Positions 43,662 to 52,974 of a stretch of 64,000 nt of DNA are shown here, piece by piece. The notes beneath the pieces were generated by a model, which was given only the letters and a program-made list of their open reading frames with translations, searched no databases and was not told the origin of the DNA. The stretch comes from Bacteroidota bacterium. Lineage in GTDB: Bacteria; Bacteroidota; Bacteroidia; Chitinophagales; Chitinophagaceae. Every line of letters begins with the position of its first letter. Position 1 is the stretch's first letter. A program made the translations under genes and the position numbers. Where the stretch lies: contig JAFAGI010000001.1 in the NCBI GenBank assembly GCA_023422835.1, positions 1 to 64,000 of the forward strand, read 5' to 3'.

Positions 43662-44609
43662 TTATTGGTCAAATACTTTTTTCCACAACTCCGGTATTCT
43701 TTTGATCCATACCAGTTCGCGCCTTTTTTCAGCAGCATCGATGGCAGGATAGCCAAAGTAAACCTTATCACCTTCAAGTGAAGATGGCACCCCGCTTTGT
43801 GCGAGCACCACAGCGTTTTTACCGATCGTGAGTGTTTTGCTTACGCCTACCTGTCCCCAAAGGACTACCCCATCTTCAATGGTTGTAGCGCCAGCAATTC
43901 CCACCTGGGCAGCAAAGAGGCAGTTTTTTCCTACCTGAGTATCGTGGCCGATGTGCACCAGGTTGTCTATCTTAGTGCCTGCACCGATAAAGGTAGATGC
44001 CGTGACGCCGCGGTCTATGGTACAGCCAGCGCCGATTTCAACATCATCTTCAATAACTACGTTGCCACAACTCTGCATTTTTTTATACCATATACCACGG
44101 TCTTTTTTGGTGTTGTAATAAAAAGCATCGCTGCCGACAGTAGTTCCTGCCTGTATTACCACATTGTTGCCGATCCTTGTATAATCCAATAAAGATACGT
44201 TGGCATGAATGATACAGTTGTCGCCGATCTCCACATCTTTACCAATAAAAACATTCGGCATAATGAGCGTATTTTTTCCTATAACAGCGGTATCGCTTAT
44301 AGCCTTATCCGCAGCCTGGAAGGGCCTGAAATGATTGACAATCGTAAGGTATGCTTCAAACGGATCAGCAACGTACAAAAGATTTTTGCCAGCGCTGCCT
44401 GCAACATCTTTAGAGTTGATGATGATGTGAGAAGCTTCACTCTGCAAACAGGTGTCGTAATATTTCGGATGGTCTACAAACACCAGGTCTCCCGGTTCCA
44501 CCTTATGGATCTCATTAATACCAAAAGCTTGAGCTTGCTCATCGCCAATAATCTCTGCATTGATCAATGCTGCAATGCGGCTTAACGTTTCAGGTTGCGG
44601 AAATTTCAT
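43662..44609 (-). CDS. lpxD: UDP-3-O-acylglucosamine N-acyltransferase (LpxD-like)
   Basis: From the Met at 44609 (MKFPQPETLSRIAALI) the product is 315 residues; the longer frame from 44657 adds 16 residues without similarity. A substrate-recognition domain (1-100) precedes a left-handed beta-helix of hexapeptide repeats (about 105-280), including VIGKNTLIMPNVFIGKDVEI and DDVEIGAGCTIDRGV. The His in LVHIGHDTQVGKN corresponds to the catalytic base of LpxD. It adds the N-linked acyl chain in lipid A synthesis. Some Bacteroidota have two LpxD-like paralogues, so this may be either. Confidence 0.85.
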   Translation of the reverse strand: MKFPQPETLSRIAALINAEIIGDEQAQAFGINEIHKVEPGDLVFVDHPKYYDTCLQSEASHIIINSKDVAGSAGKNLLYVADPFEAYLTIVNHFRPFQAADKAISDTAVIGKNTLIMPNVFIGKDVEIGDNCIIHANVSLLDYTRIGNNVVIQAGTTVGSDAFYYNTKKDRGIWYKKMQSCGNVVIEDDVEIGAGCTIDRGVTASTFIGAGTKIDNLVHIGHDTQVGKNCLFAAQVGIAGATTIEDGVVLWGQVGVSKTLTIGKNAVVLAQSGVPSSLEGDKVYFGYPAIDAAEKRRELVWIKRIPELWKKVFDQ

Positions 44610-44949
44610 TTGTATAAATTTTTCTTTTATTGTCATCAGAAATATGCTTGAAAACATACAACGATGAAAAATATTTTTTCAAAAATAAATGATTTAAACG
44701 AATTGAAAAATCATTTCGCAACAAAAGCATGTACGGCCTGTAACTGTTTATTCATGAGCATCCCAGCCATATAGTTTATTTTATTCTTGGCATGATCATA
44801 AAGTTAGCATCTTGCCTGTATTATAGTAATACACATTTTTTATTTAAATGTGCATAAATTTTTTATCTAAAAATTTTGCGTTAGACAAAAACAGTTTTAA
44901 TATTGTATTGGAAAAAATAATTTCCTACTTACTAACACACTTACATTTA
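44610..44949. other. Intergenic stretch without recognised feature
   Basis: About 340 A/T-rich bases between lpxD and the phosphopantetheinyl transferase, both on the minus strand. It should contain the lpxD promoter, but I find no full TTTG-N19-TAnnTTTG match. No RNA gene seen. Confidence 0.5.
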
Positions 44950-44974
44950 AAATCTCACAGTTCTTGTGAGATTT
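44950..44974 (-). terminator. Hairpin terminator at the end of the phosphopantetheinyl transferase gene
   Basis: A 10-bp stem (44950-44959 with 44965-44974) and 5-base loop directly abuts the stop codon of the minus-strand gene. T runs occur on both sides, so it could work in either direction, but only the minus-strand gene needs it. Confidence 0.8.
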
Positions 44975-44976
44975 TT

Positions 44977-45612
44977 TTAATGGTATTTTCCATTCGTGAT
45001 CACGTATGTCAGCGACAATTCTTCAAATAGTTTGTAGTTAATCTGCATGGGAAAATGTTTACCGTCTTTGCTGAAAGACGCGTCAAACCTACCTTCCGGC
45101 TGCAGGAAAAAAGATTGGATTAAAATATGTTCACTAAAGTCCACACCGCCGTAGCTCCACCATTTGAATACAGATTCTTTGGCCGACCAGAGTGTGGTCA
45201 ACATTTTCTTCTCATCTTCACTATATTCAACAAAGCTAACTTCTGCCTCATTTAAAAACTTATGTTTTAATTTCAATACTTTGTCCCTAAACATTTCAAT
45301 GTCTATTCCTACCCTGTTTGTTTGAGACACAATGGCCGCAGCATAGTCGCCGCAATGTGAAATGGAAAAATGAAATGCATCGCTTTTAAGGTAAGGCTTT
45401 CGGGTATCAGCGATCAGGATTTCGTCATGCGGAAATTCAGGAAACAGAAAACCCAGCAAATACCGTCCTGCCAGGTGTTGCAGTCGTTTATGAGGATGGT
45501 AAACTCTGTTTTGCAAAAGAACTTTCCCTGTGAAAAAGCATTCCTCTTCCTTTATATGCCAGATGGCAAGCTTTGTATCGGCTGTAATATTTTTTTGAAA
45601 GAAAAGAGGCAT
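44977..45612 (-). CDS. 4'-phosphopantetheinyl transferase superfamily protein
   Basis: From the Met at 45612 (MPLFFQKNITADTKLAIWHI) the product is 211 residues; Met codons further upstream (45627, 45672) are possible. The family motifs FSISHCGDYAAA, VGIDIEMFRDKVLKLKHKF and TLWSAKESVFKWW (W-x-x-K-E-x-x-x-K) carry the magnesium and catalytic residues. It resembles the Sfp-type enzymes that attach the CoA arm to carrier proteins. It is divergent from dcd, 74 bases away. Confidence 0.9.
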   Translation of the reverse strand: MPLFFQKNITADTKLAIWHIKEEECFFTGKVLLQNRVYHPHKRLQHLAGRYLLGFLFPEFPHDEILIADTRKPYLKSDAFHFSISHCGDYAAAIVSQTNRVGIDIEMFRDKVLKLKHKFLNEAEVSFVEYSEDEKKMLTTLWSAKESVFKWWSYGGVDFSEHILIQSFFLQPEGRFDASFSKDGKHFPMQINYKLFEELSLTYVITNGKYH

Positions 45613-45686
45613 GTAATTTTTCTGCATTGAATTGTTGAAACCAGTATTTTTGCAAGCACAAAAGTAAAACATATCAACTTAAAAAA

Positions 45687-46222
45687 ATGATATTATCTGA
45701 CAGAAGGATCCTGGAAGAGATTGAGAAAGGAACCATTAAGATTGAACCCTACAACAGGGACTGCCTCGGCAGCAACAGCTACGATGTTCACCTGGGATCT
45801 ACGCTGGCGAAGTATAAGGATGCCGTGCTTGATGCCAGGAAACACAACGAGATTGAGTACTTTGAAATCCCTGAAGAGGGGTATGTTTTACAACCCGATG
45901 ATTTCTATCTTGGCGTAACTTTAGAATATACAGAAACACATGCCCACGTACCGTTCTTGGAAGGCAAATCTTCTACAGGCCGCCTGGGTATTGACATCCA
46001 CGCCACAGCAGGCAAGGGCGATGTAGGTTTTGCGGCAACTGGACACTGGAAATATCCTGCAAACAACCGGTAAGGGTTTACCGGGGCATGCCTATCGGTC
46101 AACTAATCTACTTTCCTGTGGAAGGAGAAATACAGGTGCGCTACAATCAGAAACAAACTGCCAAATACAGTCACCAGCCCAACAAGCCGGTGGAAAGCAT
46201 GATGTGGAAAAATAAATTTTAA
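45687..46222 (+). pseudogene. dcd: dCTP deaminase with a one-base frameshift
   Basis: The frame from 45687 begins MILSDRRILEEIEKGTIKIE and is a clear dCTP deaminase through FLEGKSSTGRLGIDIHATAG and GKGDVGF. At the T run 46028-46031 one T appears to be missing. In the broken frame translation runs to a stop at 46071-46073 (128 residues). Restoring the T gives CGNWTLEISCKQPVR, GMPIGQLIYFPVEGE and a normal end at 46222, for the usual 178 residues. All downstream sequence is conserved, so the event is recent, or it is a sequencing error in a homopolymer. The enzyme would convert dCTP to dUTP for dTMP synthesis. Confidence 0.88.
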
Positions 46223-47454
46223 TACTGCTCTGCGGTTGCCGCCAAAGTCTCATCATACCTGGCTTCCAGGCCGCAGACCTTTAATATTTTTTTTATCACC
46301 TGCTCTACGATGGAGTCCGGGCAGCTTGCGCCACTGGTCACCAATATTTTAAGCAGCTCTTTTTCAGGCAGAAAATTGTGCTGATGTGCTATCTCCTTCG
46401 TCTCCCAGTTGCAGGTAACGATCTCGCTTTTGGAAATGATCTTGTCTTCTCCGTTAATAAAAAATGTAGGAACCCTTTCATCGCATAGCTCTACGAGGTG
46501 CGAAGTATTGCTGCTGTTGTACCCGCCAACTACAATCGCTACATCGGCATCTGTTTCCAGCATGGAGCGTACAGCATTCTGGTTATCGTTGGTTGCATAG
46601 CACAATGTATCCCTGGTGTCGGCAAAGTGCCTGCGCACTTCATCTTCATTGCTACCGTATATTTTTTTGATTTCTTCTTTAAAAAAGTCCGATATAGCCT
46701 GAGTTTCAGAGGCGAGCTGTGTAGTCTGGTTTACTACACCTATCTTATGCAGATCTTTTTCTACATCAAAGCCTTCTGAATAACGGCCGGCAAATTCTGT
46801 ATAAAATTGCTCAGCAGGTTTTTCTTTACGAATGTAAGCAGCCAGCGCTTCTGCTTCTTTCATATCATTGATCACAATGGTATGTGTGCTGGAAGATGCG
46901 TGTGAAAAAGTAGCCCGCGTTTCTTCATGCTTTGGCTTGCCATGCACAATAATGCTGTAGCCTTTTTCGGCGATCTGTGCGCTGCGGTTCCATACTTTTT
47001 CCACAAACGGGCAGGTGGTATTGTATTTCTCCGTCTGTATTCCTTTTTCCTGCAGTACCTTCTCAATCTCAAGCGTGGTGCCGAATGCAGGTATCAGCAC
47101 TATATCATCACCGTTAATTTTTTCAAACGGTATTACCTGCCTGCCATACGTGTCCTGGATAAATTGCACACCCCTTTCTTCCAGGTCCTTATTTACCTGT
47201 GGATTGTGGATCATTTCGCTCAATAAATAAATGTTCTTACCCGCATTATTTTCGATGGTTTCAAAAGCAATCTCAATAGCATTTTCTACGCCGTAGCAGA
47301 AACCAAAATGCCTTGCAAGGTATATTTGCACTGTACCAAAATCAAGCAGCGTTGGTGTAAAATCTTTCTTAAGCTTATCTTCTATTCTTCTTCTTTCTTT
47401 TATTGCCGAGATCAACGGGCTTCGGTATATATTGGGTACTTTAAACTTCTTCAT
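46219..47454 (-). CDS. ispH: 4-hydroxy-3-methylbut-2-enyl diphosphate reductase, long form
   Basis: A 411-residue iron-sulfur enzyme for the last step of the MEP isoprenoid pathway. The three cluster cysteines lie in HFGFCYGVENA, YNTTCPFVEKV and SGASCPDSIVEQV. The protein is about 100 residues longer than E. coli IspH (316), with a longer N-terminus and an insert around 190-300, as in the form found in cyanobacteria and many Bacteroidota. Its end overlaps the dcd end by 4 bases on the opposite strand. Confidence 0.95.
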   Translation of the reverse strand: MKKFKVPNIYRSPLISAIKERRRIEDKLKKDFTPTLLDFGTVQIYLARHFGFCYGVENAIEIAFETIENNAGKNIYLLSEMIHNPQVNKDLEERGVQFIQDTYGRQVIPFEKINGDDIVLIPAFGTTLEIEKVLQEKGIQTEKYNTTCPFVEKVWNRSAQIAEKGYSIIVHGKPKHEETRATFSHASSSTHTIVINDMKEAEALAAYIRKEKPAEQFYTEFAGRYSEGFDVEKDLHKIGVVNQTTQLASETQAISDFFKEEIKKIYGSNEDEVRRHFADTRDTLCYATNDNQNAVRSMLETDADVAIVVGGYNSSNTSHLVELCDERVPTFFINGEDKIISKSEIVTCNWETKEIAHQHNFLPEKELLKILVTSGASCPDSIVEQVIKKILKVCGLEARYDETLAATAEQY

Positions 47455-47610
47455 GAACCGGGTTAGTTTTTACAAAAATAGACAAATTTACCCGGATGAT
47501 GTTTCTAAGGGGAAAAGTTAAAGTTTTGATTATCTATACAACTAAGCCACGATATTCACATCGAATATTGGAAATCAAAACGAAATTTGCATCTTTATAA
47601 AAAGTTTGAA

Positions 47611-49269
47611 ATGAATTACAAGAAACTATCCGTGCTTCTGCTCGGAATTTTTATTACAGGATATTCCTTCGCACAGACAGAGGCACAGCTTCAGAGATGG
47701 TACCAGCTCGATTACAAAAAAGATACATTCTACGGCATCAGCCTTGACCAGGCTTATGATTTCCTGAAAAACAGGCAGCCTGTGGAAGTAGTGGTGGGCG
47801 TGGTAGATTCAGGCATTGACACTGCACACAGGGAACTAAAAAATATATTGTGGGTAAATAAGAAAGAAAAGAAAGGCAACAAAAAAGATGATGACCGTAA
47901 CGGTTACGTAGATGACATTCACGGCTGGAATTTCCTGGGAAATGCTGATGGCACCAATGTAAACAAAGAGGTGGATGAGGAAACCAGGCTTTATTATCAG
48001 CTTAAAGATAAATACCTGGGCAAAACAATTGATTCATCAAAGCTAAGCCAGGCTGAAGCGCATGAATATGAAATCTGGAAAATTGCTTACAAGAAATTCA
48101 GCGGCTACAATGTGGCAGAGAATGAGCGCATACTGGAAAACTTTAAAGAGTCTATGGAAGGCCTGAATTTTGGTGACAGCATTCTCAGGAACAGGCTTAA
48201 TAAAGAAGAGTTTAGTGTAAAAGACCTGCGAGCAGCCGCCATTATGGATATGACGGGCTTCCAGATGAAGAACGCTTATCTAAGCTTTACTGACCAGTTT
48301 AAACTTCCTGAAGAGTTTACCAATAAACAATTACTGGCCGATTTTAAAAGTGAGAAAGAAAGGCTGGAAAAAGAGATTAAAAACCACACCGTTGCTCCCT
48401 CGCGCTACCGAGATGAGATCGTAAAAGACAACTACCGGGATTTTCAGGACAGGTACTACGGCAACAACGACCTGATGGCAGAAGAAGCTGAACATGGCAC
48501 ACATGTATCAGGCATTATAGCCGCCGACAGGAATAATAATTTCGGCATTAAAGGGATTGCAGACAAAGCCAGGATCATGACGCTGCGCGCTGTACCCGAT
48601 GGTGATGAATATGACAAAGATGTGGCCTTAAGCATTATCTATGCAGTGAACAACGGCGCTAAGGTCATCAACATGAGCTTTGGCAAAAGAGTTTCTCCGG
48701 AAAAGCACTGGGTAGACTCAGCTTTTAATTATGCTGCCCAAAAAGATGTATTGCTGGTGCATGCAGCAGGCAACGACAATAAGAATATTGATTCCGTAGA
48801 CAACTTTCCTAATGCAGACCTGAAAGCTTTTGGCAATAAAAGAGCAGCCAACCTCATTACTGTAGGCGCAAGCTCCGACCCGCGGGTATATGGCGGCAAT
48901 ATGGTAGCTGTATTCAGCAATTACGGCGTAAAGAATGTGGATGTATTTGCGCCGGGCTATAAGATCTATTCAACTTTACCCGGCAAAGATTCACTGGGCT
49001 TTCAAAGTGGCACCAGTATGGCATCGCCTGTAGTTGCAGGCATTGCAGCCCTTATACGCTCCTACTTTCCCAAACTTACTGCACTGGAGGTAAAGGATGT
49101 AATAGAAAGATCGGTTTTCTATCCTGCCGATACCGTAAAGGTAAATATGCCGGGCAATGATGAAAAGAAGGTAACCTTAAAACTATTGAGTAGGACCGGT
49201 GGTATTGTAAATGCATACAGCGCCGTAAAACTAGCCGCGAAACTGGAAGAAACTAAAAATATAAATTAA
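47611..49269 (+). CDS. Secreted S8 (subtilisin-like) serine protease
   Basis: From the Met at 47611 the product is 552 residues with a signal peptide (KLSVLLLGIFITGYSFA, then QT). The triad is complete: Asp in GVVDSGIDTAH, His in EHGTHVSGIIA and Ser in SGTSMASPVVAG. Between the Asp and His motifs is a long, charged insert of about 220 residues, common in Bacteroidota S8 proteases. No C-terminal sorting domain is visible. The FKBP gene begins at the base after its stop codon, so they are surely co-transcribed. Confidence 0.93.
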   Translation: MNYKKLSVLLLGIFITGYSFAQTEAQLQRWYQLDYKKDTFYGISLDQAYDFLKNRQPVEVVVGVVDSGIDTAHRELKNILWVNKKEKKGNKKDDDRNGYVDDIHGWNFLGNADGTNVNKEVDEETRLYYQLKDKYLGKTIDSSKLSQAEAHEYEIWKIAYKKFSGYNVAENERILENFKESMEGLNFGDSILRNRLNKEEFSVKDLRAAAIMDMTGFQMKNAYLSFTDQFKLPEEFTNKQLLADFKSEKERLEKEIKNHTVAPSRYRDEIVKDNYRDFQDRYYGNNDLMAEEAEHGTHVSGIIAADRNNNFGIKGIADKARIMTLRAVPDGDEYDKDVALSIIYAVNNGAKVINMSFGKRVSPEKHWVDSAFNYAAQKDVLLVHAAGNDNKNIDSVDNFPNADLKAFGNKRAANLITVGASSDPRVYGGNMVAVFSNYGVKNVDVFAPGYKIYSTLPGKDSLGFQSGTSMASPVVAGIAALIRSYFPKLTALEVKDVIERSVFYPADTVKVNMPGNDEKKVTLKLLSRTGGIVNAYSAVKLAAKLEETKNIN

Positions 49270-49707
49270 ATGAGCATAGCAGATATTCTATTTCAACGCA
49301 ACAAGGAAAAAGCAGCTAAAAACCTGCAGGAAGGACAGGTTTTCCTGGAAGAAAACAAAAAAAGAACAGGTGTGATAGAAACCTCCACCGGATTGCAATA
49401 CGAAGTTTTGCAATATAATGAGGGCGAAAAGCCTTCAGCTGAAAGCACCGTTACCTGTCATTATCATGGCACTACGATCAACGGTGTGGTATTCGACAGC
49501 TCTGTAATACGCAATGCGCCTGCAACCTTCCCGCTTAACCGCGTGATCAAAGGCTGGACGGAGGGCCTGCAGCTTATGCCGAAGGGCAGCAAATTCCGGT
49601 TTTTTATACCGCCGCATCTGGCATATGGCGAAAGGCACGTAAGCGCTGAGATACAACCCAACAGCACACTGATCTTTGATGTAGAGTTAATAGATTTTGA
49701 GATTTAA
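49270..49707 (+). CDS. FKBP-type peptidyl-prolyl isomerase
   Basis: A 145-residue protein with no signal peptide. A helical N-terminal part (1-45, including NKEKAAKNLQEGQVFLEENK) precedes one FKBP domain (about 46-145), with TVTCHYHGTTINGVVFDSS, the active-site VIKGWTEGLQLMPKG and PPHLAYGE. The layout resembles the FkpA/Mip dimer form but looks cytoplasmic. Its start directly follows the S8 protease stop, which suggests a functional link with folding or secretion of the protease, though the lack of a signal peptide argues against meeting it in the periplasm. Confidence 0.93.
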   Translation: MSIADILFQRNKEKAAKNLQEGQVFLEENKKRTGVIETSTGLQYEVLQYNEGEKPSAESTVTCHYHGTTINGVVFDSSVIRNAPATFPLNRVIKGWTEGLQLMPKGSKFRFFIPPHLAYGERHVSAEIQPNSTLIFDVELIDFEI

Positions 49708-50278
49708 TTTGAACAATTTAAAAAGTATAGATACAGTACAACTGAAGTTGGATATCAGTACAGGATCACCAATCCTAAAGAAGTAGGTATAATAAAGAAC
49801 TTCAACACATTTTGGAATTTGAGCAGGATAAGCATTATTAAGAACTAAGTCCTGCTCAAAAAGAAAGAATTATCCACGCCCACAATGATAAGCTGCTGAC
49901 AGAAGAACAGGACAATAATGAAAAATTGAATCATGGCTAAAAGAGAGATAGCGAGAACGGCGACACCAAATACTGAAGATATCTGGAATATTGGCTTGAA
50001 CGCAATAAACTATCTCATTATATAATCTTTGTACACAATAGCTGCTAACACTTCAGTAGCAAGATAACAAAATTTGAAAATATCAGGGTTAAGATCATAA
50101 GGGATTATTACTTTTTTATCAATATAATCAACGTATATAAAAGTATTCAGCATTTGGGATGGGAAGCAGAGACAAAGAACACTTGCAATAAAATAAAGTA
50201 GCTGCTGTAAACTCTGTATATCAATTTTCGCTTTTAAAAAGATACCGGCGGCTAACACAATTCAACGCATTTAAGCCT
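49708..50278. other. Intergenic stretch with an 11-bp inverted repeat
   Basis: About 570 bases without a convincing gene. An inverted repeat TTTGAGCAGGA (49818-49828)/TCCTGCTCAAA (49850-49860) has a 21-base loop and no T tail, so it is not a standard terminator. An 82-codon minus-strand frame (50010-50258) shows no start context or family resemblance. The stretch may be decayed sequence. Confidence 0.5.
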
Positions 50279-50286
50279 TACTTTTG
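50279..50286 (+). promoter_or_regulatory. Candidate -7 box for the arginase-fold gene
   Basis: TACTTTTG matches TAnnTTTG and lies 16 bases before the ATG at 50303. No TTTG is seen at the -33 position. Confidence 0.35.
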
Positions 50287-50302
50287 CCGAAATTAGTAGC
50301 AC

Positions 50303-51436
50303 ATGCAGATTGATTCCATCATTGATTTTTTAGAGCCGGTAAACCTCCATCAGATTTCAGAAGATGAAGGCTTCAGGCCTACGCAATTAGGCAGCAAAGT
50401 TGATATATACCAGGAATATTTTCCCGACCTTACAGAAGCAGATGTGATCATTGCCGGCTGTGGCGAATACCGTGGCAGTGGTAATCCCAAACCGGGTTTT
50501 GACGCAGCCAACGCCGTAAGAAAACATTTCTATTCCCTTTTTCACTGGCACAAAAATGTGCACATAGCCGATATAGGCAATATAAAAACCGGTAATAAAA
50601 TTGCTGATTCGCTTAGCGCCGTACAGGCTGTTTTAAGTGAAGTTTCAGCTATCGGCAAAAAAGTATTGCTCATCGGAGGCTCACACGATATTACACAAGC
50701 GCAGTCCAATGCTTTCCGCGATCAGAACCGCCTGCATGAAATTGTGTGTATCGATGCTAAAATAGACCTGGATAAAGATACAGCGCGCTACGACGAATCT
50801 TTCCTGCTGCAGCTTTTTACCCAAAACCCCAATTTCATAAAACATTACAACCACATAGGCTTTCAAAGCTATTTTGTACAGCCCGATATGCTGGAAACTA
50901 TCGATAAGCTGCGCTTTGACTGCTTCCGTGTAGGCAGGGTGAAGGAACAGATTGAAGAGGTTGAGCCAATCTTCAGGAACAGCCACATGGTATCAGTTGA
51001 TATTTCAGCGTTTGCCAGCGCTTATGCCCCGGCCAACAAGCTCACTCCCAATGGTTTTAATGGCGAAGAAATGTGCAGCCTGTTTAAATATGCAGGGCTT
51101 AGCCACACCGTGGAAACACTTGGCATCTATGGTTACGATTATAAAACTGACAGGGATGAGCTTACAGCCAAGCAGCTCAGCCATTGCCTCTGGTATTTTT
51201 TAGACGGTATTTATAAATCACAGCAGGAAGCGCCTTTTAACGATCCGGAAAATTACAATGAATACCACCTGGCATTTTCTGAAGTGCAGACCGTATTCCT
51301 GCAAAGCAAAAAGACCGGCCGCTGGTGGATGCAATTGCCGAATGGCAAATATATTGCATGCAGCTATACCGATTATCACCTGGCTTCACAGGATGAGATC
51401 CCTGAAAGATGGCTCCGCGCAATTGAAAGAGAATAA
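50303..51436 (+). CDS. Arginase/formimidoylglutamase-fold protein with altered metal site
   Basis: A 377-residue ureohydrolase-superfamily protein. It has GGSHDIT (His ligand, about residue 128), IDAKIDLD in place of D-A-H-x-D (about 150-157) and VSVDISAFASAYAP in place of S-x-D-x-D-x-x-x-P (about 230). Thus two of the six canonical manganese ligands, a His and an Asp, appear replaced by Lys and Ser. The remaining fold and the TPNGFNGEEMC loop resemble a Bacteroidota clade usually annotated as formimidoylglutamase. It lies next to rocD, which would suit arginine-to-ornithine catabolism, but activity is doubtful. Confidence 0.8.
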   Translation: MQIDSIIDFLEPVNLHQISEDEGFRPTQLGSKVDIYQEYFPDLTEADVIIAGCGEYRGSGNPKPGFDAANAVRKHFYSLFHWHKNVHIADIGNIKTGNKIADSLSAVQAVLSEVSAIGKKVLLIGGSHDITQAQSNAFRDQNRLHEIVCIDAKIDLDKDTARYDESFLLQLFTQNPNFIKHYNHIGFQSYFVQPDMLETIDKLRFDCFRVGRVKEQIEEVEPIFRNSHMVSVDISAFASAYAPANKLTPNGFNGEEMCSLFKYAGLSHTVETLGIYGYDYKTDRDELTAKQLSHCLWYFLDGIYKSQQEAPFNDPENYNEYHLAFSEVQTVFLQSKKTGRWWMQLPNGKYIACSYTDYHLASQDEIPERWLRAIERE

Positions 51437-51663
51437 GGATGGAGCCCTGTTGCGTAATGTTTTTCAGCGCAGTTCCTAATCATATATACACTGTGTTAAC
51501 GGACAGAATTGTACTGCAATACTTCCGTAATTGATTTTTATTTAGTTAATTTGCAGTTAATGAATTGCAATTTTCTTTCCCTTAATTTAGATATGCTCTT
51601 TCACTGACTGAGAAATAATTTCTTAAGGCAGTGAATTATTTATTATTTAAATGAGTGAATACT

Positions 51664-52887
51664 ATGAATACATCAACAACTGACTATTTTATTGACCTGG
51701 AACACAAATACGGCGCCCACAATTACCACCCGCTGCCTGTTGTGCTGGAAAAAGGAGAAGGGGTTTACGTATGGGACGTGGAAGGCAAAAGGTATTATGA
51801 CTTTCTCAGCGGCTATTCCGCGCTGAACCAGGGACATTGCCATCCGCGCATCATCAGGGTTTTAGTAGAACAGGCTCAAAAACTTACATTAACATCCCGG
51901 GCTTTTTACAACAATGTTTTAGGTGAATACGAAAAATACATTACCTCCTATTTCGGCTATGACAAGGTATTGCCGATGAATACCGGCGTTGAAGCAGTGG
52001 AAACAGCATTGAAACTTTGCCGCAAATGGGCTTATAAAGTAAAAGGCATTAAAGAAGACAATGCCAGAATCATTACTGCGGAAGACAATTTTCACGGAAG
52101 AACCATTTCGGTAGTTTCCTTTAGTTCAGATGATAAAGCCACCGAACATTTCGGGCCGTTCACACCCGGCTATGAAACAGTGCCCTACAACGACCTTGAC
52201 GCGCTGGAAACAGCTTTTAAGAATGAAAATGTAGCCGCCTTTTTATTTGAACCCATACAGGGCGAGGCGGGCGTGATTGTGCCCGATGAACTATACATAA
52301 AAAGCGTTCGGGAGCTTTGCACGCGCTACAATGTGCTGATGATTGCTGACGAGATACAGACCGGACTGGCAAGAACCGGCAGAATGCTGGCCTGCGATCA
52401 TGAGGAAGTAAAACCGGATGTGCTGATCTTAGGGAAAGCGCTAAGCGGCGGCACCTTGCCTGTGAGCGCTGTATTGGCAGACGACGCTGTTATGCTGACG
52501 ATACAGCCGGGTGAGCATGGCTCTACCTACGGCGGAAATCCGCTTGCGTGCAAAGTAGCTATGGAAGCTTTACAGGTGTTAAAAGATGAAAACCTTGCAG
52601 AAAACGCCGAAAAAATGGGTCAATTGCTTAGAAGGAGGCTGGTAGAATTAGAACATCCACTTATAAAAACTGTACGCGGCAAAGGGCTGCTGAATGCTAT
52701 TGAGGTGCAACATCCTGACGAGAATGCTGCATGGAATCTCTGCCTTTTGTTCAGGGAAAATGGCTTATTGGCAAAACCTACACACGGCGATAAGATTAGG
52801 TTTGCCCCACCATTGGTTATTACTGAAGCACAAATAGAAGAATGTATAAATATTATTGAAAAAAGCTTAAACGCATATCAGAAATAA
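51664..52887 (+). CDS. rocD: Ornithine--oxo-acid transaminase
   Basis: From the ATG at 51664 the product is 407 residues; a GTG three codons upstream also opens the frame. A class III PLP aminotransferase. [61 protein letters not shown] (PLP-binding Asp) and [16 protein letters not shown] (Schiff-base Lys) are the family order, with [11 protein letters not shown] typical of ornithine aminotransferase. It forms glutamate-5-semialdehyde from ornithine. Neighbouring the arginase-fold gene. Confidence 0.95.
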   Translation: MNTSTTDYFIDLEHKYGAHNYHPLPVVLEKGEGVYVWDVEGKRYYDFLSGYSALNQGHCHPRIIRVLVEQAQKLTLTSRAFYNNVLGEYEKYITSYFGYDKVLPMNTGVEAVETALKLCRKWAYKVKGIKEDNARIITAEDNFHGRTISVVSFSSDDKATEHFGPFTPGYETVPYNDLDALETAFKNENVAAFLFEPIQGEAGVIVPDELYIKSVRELCTRYNVLMIADEIQTGLARTGRMLACDHEEVKPDVLILGKALSGGTLPVSAVLADDAVMLTIQPGEHGSTYGGNPLACKVAMEALQVLKDENLAENAEKMGQLLRRRLVELEHPLIKTVRGKGLLNAIEVQHPDENAAWNLCLLFRENGLLAKPTHGDKIRFAPPLVITEAQIEECINIIEKSLNAYQK

Positions 52888-52891
52888 AAAC

Positions 52892-52905
52892 ATGATATTA
52901 ATCAT
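52892..52905. promoter_or_regulatory. FNR/CRP-like palindrome upstream of the cbb3 oxidase operon
   Basis: ATGAT-ATTA-ATCAT contains the TGAT-N4-ATCA core recognised by FNR/CRP-family regulators (consensus TTGAT-N4-ATCAA). It lies about 65 bases upstream of the predicted transcription start, a usual activator distance. Oxygen control of cbb3 operons by FNR-like proteins is known in other phyla; here it is inference. Confidence 0.4.
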
Positions 52906-52925
52906 AAAAAAATTAAACTCAAAAT

Positions 52926-52957
52926 ATTGTTATAATAAAAAGATTGTCAAATCTTTG
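52926..52957 (+). promoter_or_regulatory. Candidate promoter of the cbb3 oxidase operon
   Basis: ATTG (52926-52929) and AATCTTTG (52950-52957), 20 bases apart, each match the phylum's -33 and -7 elements with one change. The ccoS start codon is 17 bases downstream. Confidence 0.4.
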
Positions 52958-52974
52958 TCATCTGAAATTAACTA

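Noticed and set aside
50010..50258. Minus-strand frame of 82 codons in the gap before the arginase-fold gene
   Set aside because: No promoter, start context, signal or recognisable domain; composition is like the surrounding non-coding sequence.
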